A stretch of 17,848 bases of DNA from Planctomycetota bacterium (GTDB taxonomy: Bacteria; Planctomycetota; Planctomycetia; Pirellulales; Pirellulaceae). Each line of letters opens with the position of its first letter. Position 1 is the stretch's first letter. Below the pieces are notes generated by a model. That model saw only the letters and a program-made list of their open reading frames with translations. It was not told the DNA's origin and made no database searches. Below are positions 1 to 6,024 of the stretch, piece by piece. The stretch spans positions 1-17,848 of the forward strand of contig JAJDEH010000180.1 of the NCBI GenBank assembly GCA_029259935.1. Reading direction: 5' to 3'. Made by a program: the position numbers and the translations under genes.

Positions 1-1491
1 GTCGATCCGCAAGCGACGGCAAGTCGCGGTCAAGGTGTAGAAGGCGGCCGCCGCGTAGCCTCCCAAAGCGCTGCCCAAGAAGAGCCAGTTTTTCTTCCCC
101 ATGACCGGATTCTTAACCGCTTGTTCGCTGGCATTGTTGTGAATGGGAATGGCTCCCGATTCCAGAAAACGCTCGAAAGATTCCCAGCGCCGAGTCATGT
201 ACGCAATCGCGCCACGCAAGTCATGTTTGGGACGAAGTGTATCCAGTTGCTGATCGAGCCAGGTTTTGAAATCCTTCATCAGTGGGGCCGCGCGCCGCTG
301 ACGTTGTTCATGACGCGCTTCGTCCGTAAGCGACAACAGCTCATCTTCCAGATCGAACAGACGCTGGAAGTAGCCCATCGCGGTGGACGTCTGAGTCGTG
401 GGTCCCAGAACATGCAGTTCTTCAAACTTCCGCCGCGCATGCACATGGCAGCCCGCCAAGCGAATGCGGTCTCGCGATACGGCGCTCAAGGACTCGTAAC
501 CGATATAGGCGTCAGAGAGAAGCACTCCGTGGAAGTCGGCGAAGAACTGCTCCGGCCCGGCGCGGGAGCGATCTTCCGTGAAGTAAAACGTCGTGTAAGG
601 ATGTTGCCGGTCGCCGAGGACGGCCCACAGATAAGTGGTGGACGCGTGGCCTTGCCCGGGAGCCAGCATCTTGACCGGCGTTTCGTCGGCTTGGATGACC
701 GGCGACGTCAGCACCAAGCCGCGCATCAACGTGACGAGCGGATTCAAGGATTCCGCCAAGCGAAGCATCCAGCGGCATTGAGTGCCGCGATCAATCTTCA
801 GGTGGCTTCGCTGCAGGATCTCTTCCAGGCGATAGTAAGGCTGGTGATCCGCGAAACGGTTCACCGCCAAACTGGCCAGTAGCGAGGGGCCGGCAAAGCA
901 AGAGAGGATTCGTGGCGTTCGTGCCGCCGACACCATTGTCGTTTCGGTGGCATCTTCGTTGTCGACCGCCAAGGTCTCCACGAACTCCTCAACCACCTGT
1001 AACTGAGGCGGTTGATACTCGACCCATTCGCCGACTTTCTTCAGGAAGCGACGGCCTGATTTGTCTCGCAGATCTTCGGGAATGTCGGACTCTTCAAGAG
1101 AGCGAATCCGCTGAACACGTGGCAAGCATTCAGGAATCACACGCCGTGCCCGACCACGGCGACGACCCTTACTGGAGGGCTCGTCCTCCTCGGTTGTCAA
1201 GTCGCAGGAATCCTGCGTTGCGTCTTCCGGTTCCGGATTCTTCCACGCCGCCGAGTCGAACAACCATTGTTGATCGGGATCTTCGAAACGCTCACGCCGC
1301 TTGCCGAACAGCGAACGTTTCAGCAACGACAAGTCACGCTGCAACGACCGGAGCAGCGTTTGTTGCTCGTCGATTGTTTGTTGCTGCTGTTCGATCGTCG
1401 CTTGCTGCTGAGCATGGATGGCAGCCATCTCTTTCATCCACGCATGGCACTGAGCGAGTGTGGATGGCAAGGGAGCGGATTCGTCGACCAT
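1..1491 (-). CDS. tnpC: IS66 family transposase TnpC (C-terminus cut by window edge)
   Basis: This is the DDE transposase of an IS66-type element. The frame is open for 497 codons from an ATG at 1489-1491 to the left edge, with no stop. Residues 25-57 form a Gln-rich coiled coil (the usual IS66 leucine-zipper region), followed by an acidic/basic linker near 85-118. The catalytic triad is visible: D269 in IQADETPV, D327 in LLSDAYIGYE and E456 in HNNASEQAVK. A conserved CHVHARRKF motif starts at residue 348. The last visible residues (from NWLFLGS at 468) match the conserved IS66 C-terminal helix, so only a few dozen residues are probably missing. It lies downstream of tnpA and tnpB in the usual order, after a gap of 113 bases. 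No clear Shine-Dalgarno precedes the start, so it may depend on translation or transcription of tnpB. No frameshift is seen, so the enzyme may be active. Confidence 0.93.
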   Translation of the reverse strand, partial: MVDESAPLPSTLAQCHAWMKEMAAIHAQQQATIEQQQQTIDEQQTLLRSLQRDLSLLKRSLFGKRRERFEDPDQQWLFDSAAWKNPEPEDATQDSCDLTTEEDEPSSKGRRRGRARRVIPECLPRVQRIRSLEESDIPEDLRDKSGRRFLKKVGEWVEYQPPQLQVVEEFVETLAVDNEDATETTMVSAARTPRILSCFAGPSLLASLAVNRFADHQPYYRLEEILQRSHLKIDRGTQCRWMLRLAESLNPLVTLMRGLVLTSPVIQADETPVKMLAPGQGHASTTYLWAVLGDRQHPYTTFYFTEDRSRAGPEQFFADFHGVLLSDAYIGYESLSAVSRDRIRLAGCHVHARRKFEELHVLGPTTQTSTAMGYFQRLFDLEDELLSLTDEARHEQRQRRAAPLMKDFKTWLDQQLDTLRPKHDLRGAIAYMTRRWESFERFLESGAIPIHNNASEQAVKNPVMGKKNWLFLGSALGGYAAAAFYTLTATCRRLRID

Positions 1492-1546
1492 GACATACTC
1501 TGAGCAACAAGAGTTCAGCGTACCAAGCAACGCCACGGATTATGCA

Positions 1547-1574
1547 CATCGGGTCCGATGGCGCTAGCCCGATG
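1547..1574. other. Stem-loop between tnpB and tnpC
   Basis: CATCGGG at 1547-1553 and CCCGATG at 1568-1574 form a perfect 7-bp inverted repeat with a 14-base loop. On the plus strand it is followed, after six bases, by a run of six T and then a second T run, so it could stop plus-strand transcripts entering the element. On the minus strand it could act as a weak attenuator before tnpC. No function is established. Confidence 0.3.
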
Positions 1575-1604
1575 AGCGACTTTTTTGATTATTTTTTCCA
1601 CTCC

Positions 1605-1973
1605 TTATTTTCCGGCCACGCAACTCGTCTGCCGATAACGGGGCCGTCGCTTCGCGGATTGCAGGTCGATACCGTTGATGATCAAGGAAAGCTGAGTCAC
1701 GTCGATCTCTGTCCGCGTTGGATCACCATTGGCAGCGGGTCTTTCGAAGACACCGGATTCCAATCGTTTGTACCAAATCCAAAAGCCTTGCCCGTCCCAA
1801 CCTAAGAGCTTGATGCGGTCACGGCGACGATTGATATAAGCAAACCAGTGACCCGATGCAGGATCTTCCCGCAGTACCGACTCGGCAAGTTGACACAAGC
1901 CCCGAAAGCTCTTCCTCATGTCGACCGGTTCCAAGAAGAGGAACACGCGCGTCTGGTGCGTCAAGTTCAGCAC
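1605..1973 (-). CDS. tnpB: IS66 family accessory protein TnpB
   Basis: This is the small IS66 accessory protein (Orf2), needed with TnpA and TnpC for transposition in this family; its biochemical role is unclear. The 122 residues match the usual length of about 115. Family signatures are visible: PVDMRKSFRGL near residue 17, DPASGHWFAYINRRRDRIK near 37-55, then LLGWDGQGFWIWYKRLESG. The start is GTG at 1971-1973, seven bases inside the end of tnpA (GTGCTGA overlap), which suggests translational coupling. A GGAGAAGG stretch lies upstream. Confidence 0.92.
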   Translation of the reverse strand: MLNLTHQTRVFLFLEPVDMRKSFRGLCQLAESVLREDPASGHWFAYINRRRDRIKLLGWDGQGFWIWYKRLESGVFERPAANGDPTRTEIDVTQLSLIINGIDLQSAKRRPRYRQTSCVAGK

Positions 1974-2293
1974 GAGGCCTTCTCCAACACGCCAATCAGC
2001 TCACAAAGCGAGTCGGCACAAAACTGAGGTGGCACGAAAACACGCCGACCGTTGGGCAGAGCAACTTCGAATCCGTGAGCCGAGTTTCCGGCAGCAGAGA
2101 CATCGATCGCCACGAACTTGTTGGCCGGCTTCGCTTCCGTGCGTTCGTCCAGCCTTCGTCGCCAATTGAAAAACGACGCTTCGGAAACACCGCGATCTCG
2201 GCAGAACGCCGAAATCGACAGACCGCCCATTTTCTGATCCGCAATCAATCCACGCCAATACCTCTCTCGTTCCAAACTCGCTACTCGAGCCAT
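1967..2293 (-). CDS. tnpA: IS66 family accessory protein TnpA
   Basis: This is the first gene of the IS66 set, a 108-residue helix-turn-helix protein of the Orf1 type. Residues 25-48 (LSISAFCRDRGVSEASFFNWRRRL) are the expected HTH with the characteristic SxxxFxxWRR recognition helix. The C-terminal half (FEVALPNGRRVFVP) matches the conserved tail of the family. The ATG at 2291-2293 is preceded on the minus strand by GGAGG with a 7-base spacer, a good ribosome binding site. Its stop overlaps the tnpB start by seven bases. Confidence 0.92.
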   Translation of the reverse strand: MARVASLERERYWRGLIADQKMGGLSISAFCRDRGVSEASFFNWRRRLDERTEAKPANKFVAIDVSAAGNSAHGFEVALPNGRRVFVPPQFCADSLCELIGVLEKASC

Positions 2294-2520
2294 CGGGCTA
2301 CCTCCGCTTCGAAATGGTCCGGAAATAAACCCAAGATAAATGACCCCACAAGACGTCCGAGTTTGTAGCGCTCACATAAGTGGGTGAAGTTGGAGGCTCG
2401 CCGTTGTTTCAAGCGAGGCGGGATTACGCGACCGGTTCCTCACACGTCGCTGGCATCTCTTCTTCTCTCCTCGATCGATTCCCACAGATTTAAAATATGA
2501 TGGCCGCACTTGCCCGGTGC
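2294..2520. other. IS66 leader and candidate outer end, then short intergenic spacer
   Basis: This stretch lies between the tnpA start and the end of the next minus-strand gene. Read on the minus strand, 2376-2369 gives TGTGAGCG, close to the GTAAGCG type of end found in many IS66 elements, so the outer end of the element may be near 2375. The other end is outside the window, so neither the inverted repeat nor the 8-base target duplication expected for IS66 can be checked. From 2376 to 2520 I see no gene. A weak GCAC/GTGC stem just below 2521 is too short to call a terminator. Confidence 0.35.
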
Positions 2521-3072
2521 CTACTGCTTGACCGCTGCGACGGAGTCAACGACAAACGGCTCCGAAGTATATCGCACTGATTTGTCAGTTGACCGATCTA
2601 CAAGGCTTACCCTCACGGTCAGCGGCGTGGCTTGCTGATGTAAAGGAGAAAGTTGAATGAGCATCTCCCACGTCTCATCTGGCTCCAACGAAAAGTAGCG
2701 CGGACTCCCATCGTAACCAGCGTCTAATTCTGCCCAAACCTCTCCATTTTTTACTTCGTACTCTACAAAGCTCGGCTGAAATCTTCCGTCGGATGGTGGC
2801 ATTCCATAAAATCCTGGGAGCAGAATAGATGAAGGCCCTTGGTTGGTGAAAGTAAACAAACCGACATGCCACTTGCCACTGGAATCAACTTGCAATTCCT
2901 TCAATTCAAACGCAAATCGAGTATCCTCCATCTGACGATCCGTTGTCTGATTGGGAATGACTTGGGATTGGTCACTCAAGTCGAATTCGAACTCGAACTC
3001 TTCACTATGTTCACATCCCATTTGCACAAAGGTACAACAAGCCATGACGATTGGCCACATTCGACTCAACAT
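2521..3072 (-). CDS. Putative lipoprotein, unknown function
   Basis: I do not recognise a family for this 183-residue protein. The N-terminus has a short basic n-region and a hydrophobic stretch (residues 5-18) with two possible lipidation sites: VMAC ending at C12 and QMGC ending at C20, neither a perfect lipobox. The mature part begins with an acidic alternating segment (about 23-35). A beta-rich body follows (WHVGLFTFTNQG near 68-79, later LTVRVSLVDRS), suggesting an Ig-like or beta-sandwich fold, probably cell-envelope anchored. The ATG at 3070-3072 is preceded by GAGGAG with a 7-base spacer, a clear ribosome binding site. AT content seems higher than in the large genes nearby, as in the lipoprotein gene at 4307. 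It stands alone between the IS66 element and a gene of the opposite strand. Confidence 0.7.
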   Translation of the reverse strand: MLSRMWPIVMACCTFVQMGCEHSEEFEFEFDLSDQSQVIPNQTTDRQMEDTRFAFELKELQVDSSGKWHVGLFTFTNQGPSSILLPGFYGMPPSDGRFQPSFVEYEVKNGEVWAELDAGYDGSPRYFSLEPDETWEMLIQLSPLHQQATPLTVRVSLVDRSTDKSVRYTSEPFVVDSVAAVKQ

Positions 3073-3500
3073 CTACAGACTCCTCTTCTAGGGACGTCTA
3101 GGAAGAACGAGATCGGTCCATGTGTATTTTCCAGTGGCATCCCATCTTGTCGCACTAGCCACAACCGCCGGGGGAAGCGAACGCCTTAACGCACCACGAC
3201 AAGCAATGGCGCGAGCTTCTACCCCCCGCCTCGCCATCACAATAGCTGCCAAACCGCGTACCGGCAAGGAACGCTTGCGAATCGGGCGGCGTCTGTAGGG
3301 CGGCCGGTAGCAGTAAGGGGACGGATCATTCGGTACAATCAACTCCGGCGGATGATCACCAAAGCCGAGAACTTGTCCCTGGGCGATTTTTTCCCAGGGG
3401 CAGTCACCCGTTGGGAACTATTTTTTCAGCTCGTGAGTCTATTATTTTGGATCGCGGTCAAAGCGGCGACAGAGTTAGAGTGAACGCAAAAGGGGAATTC
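3073..3500. other. Intergenic region, divergent leaders
   Basis: This 428-base gap separates two divergently read genes, so it should carry both promoters, but I see no strong -35/-10 pair. An 84-codon minus frame at 3088-3342 has Arg/Ala-rich low-quality translation and no ribosome binding site I trust, so I do not call it. A GGGGACGGATCATT stretch near 3317-3330 resembles short motifs repeated between genes in some environmental bacterial genomes; this is a weak impression. The only clear structure is the stem-loop at 3377-3399. Confidence 0.4.
3377..3399. other. Perfect CCCTGGG stem-loop
   Basis: CCCTGGG (3377-3383) and CCCAGGG (3393-3399) form a perfect 7-bp GC-rich stem around a 9-base loop containing six T. 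It lies about 100 bases upstream of the TPR gene. There is no T run directly after either arm, though TATTTTTT follows some 20 bases later on the plus strand. It could be a weak terminator or a leader structure. Confidence 0.35.
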
Positions 3501-4226
3501 ATGCACATTCAGCCCACCACCACGCGGCCCAAGTACGCCATCTGCATGGGCGTCATTGCCGTGTTGTTTGTCACCGCACCCGTGCACGCGACATACGCGG
3601 TGCGACAGCTCGTCCAAACGCCGATCAATCGCTTGGTCGAGAACCTCGGCAAACAAGTGGCAGCCAAGCCGAAAGACGTCAAGCTACGCCAAAATCTGGC
3701 TCGGGTACACGCCATGGCTTATGCTTCAAAGTTGGAAACCGCGCAAACGGTCCAAGGGCGTGAGGACGGGGGCGTCTGGTTCGGATTCGAGCCGAAGCCT
3801 ATTCCCTTCGCGGTCACTCCGATCAAGGATGCCGAAAAACTCAAGATCGCCAAGGCGCATCTGGAAAAGGCCATCGAGTGCTATCGCGAAGTGCTCCACC
3901 TCAAACCCGACGATCTGCTCGCGCGGCTCGGATACGCCTGGTGTCTCGATCAGGCCGGCCGTGACATGCAGGCAATTGACGAGTACTACAACACGATCAA
4001 GCTGGGTTGGGAGACGGAGGGCAAGATTGAGTTCGCCCCGTTGGGCGGGCACTTCATCGTTGCCGAGGCATGGAAGTATCTCAAGCCACACTTGGATCCT
4101 CGGCAAAACGCTGAAGAAATCAAACAAATGGAAGAGCGGATCGCCGGGCTCAAAAAATTGCCGCGGTTCGTCACGCCGATCGCCATCCCGCTGGAAGACG
4201 GACTGACGGCCGCCGACTTGGGTTGA
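3501..4226 (+). CDS. Secreted TPR protein, probably the N-terminal part of a split TPR/EF-hand protein
   Basis: The protein has 241 residues from the ATG at 3501, chosen because AGGGGA sits just upstream and a good signal peptide follows. A longer TTG start at 3411 would bury that signal peptide. Residues 12-30 form the hydrophobic segment, with likely cleavage after VHA30. Helical TPR-like repeats cover about 48-80 and 113-172 (AHLEKAIECYREVLHLKPDD, then LARLGYAWCLDQAGRDMQAI). The end (FVTPIAIPLEDGLTAADLG) stops abruptly. From memory, planctomycete proteins of this type continue past this point into a domain with EF-hands. That domain is present in a different frame at about 4740-5067, beyond a lipoprotein gene. 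I therefore infer a truncated but still translatable gene. Substrate or partner is unknown; a periplasmic protein-interaction role is likely. Confidence 0.75.
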   Translation: MHIQPTTTRPKYAICMGVIAVLFVTAPVHATYAVRQLVQTPINRLVENLGKQVAAKPKDVKLRQNLARVHAMAYASKLETAQTVQGREDGGVWFGFEPKPIPFAVTPIKDAEKLKIAKAHLEKAIECYREVLHLKPDDLLARLGYAWCLDQAGRDMQAIDEYYNTIKLGWETEGKIEFAPLGGHFIVAEAWKYLKPHLDPRQNAEEIKQMEERIAGLKKLPRFVTPIAIPLEDGLTAADLG

Positions 4227-4306
4227 CAGATGCTGTCACGAGGTTTGGGATTACGGTGGGAACATGGAAAAGCTGGAGGAAAGGTACTGCAACCGAGGAG
4301 GCAATC

Positions 4307-4687
4307 ATGCCCCGTGTCCATTCTAGATGTCCGGTTAGTCTCACGCTCTTGCTCTCGTTAATAGCCATGTTGCAGGGGTGCGGTATCAGTTCTGAAAACT
4401 TGAGTAATCGCAACGAACCTATGTCTATCCGCGATGTCGCTATTCAATATGTGGCAGGCCGCGTCGGTCTGGAGATGAGTGAGGTTCGTGGGCGGTATCG
4501 CATCCGAGAGTCTATGAACTCGGAATCAGGCGTAGTTCATTTTGAGTTTTTTGACACTGACGCTTTCGGTGCCGAAACGCCGGTGGAATTATTGGAAACA
4601 CCCTTGGGTGGATTTCCAGATTACGTGTCAGTCGAAATTGACTCTGTTACGAGCCAGATTGTCTCAGTCTATGACGCCGAAGAGTGA
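4307..4687 (+). CDS. Small lipoprotein, unknown function
   Basis: The protein has 126 residues from the ATG at 4307, preceded by GAGGAGG with a 5-base spacer. The frame is open further upstream to 4223, but that extension has no ribosome site and would hide the signal peptide. Residues 10-21 are hydrophobic and LQGC (22-25) is a textbook lipobox, so C25 should be lipidated. The mature part is acidic and beta-rich (about 65-126) with no family I recognise. The gene sits between the two apparent halves of a TPR/EF-hand gene, so it may have arrived with an inserted segment of roughly 4227-4740. Its base composition looks more AT-rich than both flanks. Confidence 0.72.
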   Translation: MPRVHSRCPVSLTLLLSLIAMLQGCGISSENLSNRNEPMSIRDVAIQYVAGRVGLEMSEVRGRYRIRESMNSESGVVHFEFFDTDAFGAETPVELLETPLGGFPDYVSVEIDSVTSQIVSVYDAEE

Positions 4688-4713
4688 ATCATCTTGTGTG
4701 AAGTGTAAAGGGC

Positions 4714-5067
4714 GTGGGTAGATTCTTCAAACGCTGGGCGATTCTTTGGTGCTTTTGGGAAAACGGCTATCAAGCCTTGGCGGCGCTGGACAACAACGGC
4801 GACGGCCAACTCACCGGCAACGAACTCGACGGGCTATCCTTGTGGCACGACATCAACGCCAACGGCGTCAGCGAACCTGGAGAGGTTTCTCGGCTGGCCA
4901 ATCACAACATCGTGGCGATTTCATGCCGCTGGCGGACCGACACCGAACATCAAGATCGGATCGCAATGTCGCCGCGCGGTGTGACGCTCGGTGATGGGAC
5001 TCGTCGGCCGAGCTTCGATCTAATCCTGCACTCGCAACAAAGTGGTTTGACGACCGACGATCAGTAG
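4714..5067 (+). pseudogene. EF-hand C-terminal fragment of a TPR/EF-hand protein
   Basis: This open frame of 117 codons (GTG at 4714) carries two calcium-binding loops. Loop 1 is D26-N-N-G-D30-G31 to E37, and loop 2 is D46-I-N-A-N50-G51 to E57; both are 12 residues with the expected acidic and Gly positions. The conserved linker LDGLSLWHD lies between them and PGEVSRLANHNIVAIS follows. The first dozen residues (MGRFFKRWAILW) have no signal peptide and look like read-in sequence. The family-like part starts at about CFWENGYQALAALD (residue 13). No good ribosome site is seen. I read it as the detached 3' end of the gene starting at 3501, in a different frame (offset by one). It could still be expressed as a small EF-hand protein, but that is less likely. 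Confidence 0.6.
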
Positions 5068-5387
5068 GGCAAAAAAACGAAGCACGCCTGATGAGGTCCT
5101 TCGCGCGGCACAAGAGTCGGACATTGTGACACGACTTAATTTGTGCAACATTTTATTGCGCAATTCCCACCTGGACCGGACCAGACCTCGGCAAAGGCCC
5201 CATGTATTCGAGGATTCGGGTCGCGCATCGTTTCATGCCATCGCGAAACAAGTGTATCTAGTTCGAGATGGGCTGCGTGTTGCGCCGATAAAGTTGGCCG
5301 GAGTTTCTTGACGGACCTGAATCGCTATGGCAAGCTGGAATCAGCGTTGCTAGTATCCTCGCATTCAAGCTGAGGAAGGGAGTTGCG
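5068..5387. other. Intergenic region before the toxin-antitoxin pair
   Basis: I see no gene in these 320 bases; the short open frames here translate to Ser/Arg-rich noise. TTGTGCAA (5141-5148) and TTGCGCAA (5156-5163) can form an 8-bp stem with one G-U pair and a 7-base loop, but no T run follows. A TTGACG at 5309-5314 has no convincing -10 partner at 16-18 bases. TAGTAT at 5351-5356 could be a -10 for the antitoxin, with no good -35. Confidence 0.35.
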
Positions 5388-5600
5388 ATGGCCATTGATC
5401 CGTATGATGAAATCCTCCAACGAGCAAAAGGGCTCACCGTCGATGAGCAACAAAAGCTAATAGGTGAGCTCGTACGAAAGACCGACGGCGACGCCGAGCG
5501 AAATTCCATAACGGACCTAAAGGGCCTGGGCAAAGAAGCTTGGAGAGGGGTTGATCCCGATGCGTACGTGGCCGAGGAACGCGACTCATGGGAGCAATAG
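5388..5600 (+). CDS. Antitoxin of a type II toxin-antitoxin pair (VapB-like)
   Basis: This 70-residue protein comes directly before a PIN-domain toxin, the normal order for such pairs. By analogy it should bind and block the toxin and repress the operon. The N-terminal half (DPYDEILQRAKGLTVDEQQKLI) is helical. The C-terminal half (DLKGLGKEAWRGVDPDAYV, then ERDSW) matches a tail I know from small antitoxins next to PIN proteins, where it wraps the toxin. I see no obvious ribbon-helix-helix or AbrB DNA-binding fold, so VapB-like rests mainly on context. The ATG at 5388 has GGAAGGGAG upstream. Confidence 0.8.
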   Translation: MAIDPYDEILQRAKGLTVDEQQKLIGELVRKTDGDAERNSITDLKGLGKEAWRGVDPDAYVAEERDSWEQ

Positions 5601-6024
5601 CCGCCTGCATGGAAGGAGGGTGGCCATCGACACGGCACCGCTCATCTACTACATCGAACAAACGAAGTATGTCGATGTCCTCGATGCGTTTTTCGCGGCG
5701 GTGGCGAGCGGAGATGTAAAAGTCGTTGCTTCGATGATGACCTTACTGGAAGTCTTGGTCCATCCACTCAAGACGGGCAATCACGCACTCGCTACGCAAT
5801 ATAACGACATACTGCTTAGCGCTCCCAACGTGTTGGTTGTTTCGGTCACGGTAGAAGTTGCACAGGAAGCAGCCCAAGTCCGAGCCGAAACCGGTCTGAA
5901 GACGCCCGATGCTATTATTGTCGCGACGGCCCAACTTCATGACGCTGTCTTGCTCACGAACGACCGGGACTTTTCCAGTGTAAACGCTCTCGAAGTCTCG
6001 AAGCTCCGTGATCTGACGCTCTAA
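5560..6024 (+). CDS. PIN-domain ribonuclease toxin (VapC-like)
   Basis: VapC-type toxins are Mg-dependent ribonucleases that cut tRNA or rRNA and halt growth when free of antitoxin. All acidic active-site positions are present, counting from ATG 5560: D24 in VAIDTAPLIYYIE, E64 in LLEVLVHPL, D117 in KTPDAIIVATAQ and D135 in LLTNDRDF. The 154-residue length is normal to slightly long. The start is uncertain. ATG 5560 has GAGAGGGG nine bases upstream but overlaps the antitoxin by 41 bases. The frame also opens at TTG 5551. GTG 5620 has AAGGAGG directly abutting it and would remove the LHGRR segment before the first beta strand. ATG 5588 is in the wrong frame. The stop overlaps the end of the convergent WD40 gene by four bases. 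Confidence 0.85.
   Translation: MRTWPRNATHGSNSRLHGRRVAIDTAPLIYYIEQTKYVDVLDAFFAAVASGDVKVVASMMTLLEVLVHPLKTGNHALATQYNDILLSAPNVLVVSVTVEVAQEAAQVRAETGLKTPDAIIVATAQLHDAVLLTNDRDFSSVNALEVSKLRDLTL

Noticed and set aside
121..882. A 253-codon plus-strand frame
   Set aside because: It is the antisense shadow of the IS66 transposase gene, whose minus-strand translation shows a full DDE triad and conserved C-terminus.
3088..3342. An 84-codon minus-strand frame in the gap before the TPR gene
   Set aside because: The translation is Arg/Ala-rich without recognisable motifs, there is no good ribosome site, and GC-rich DNA gives such frames by chance.
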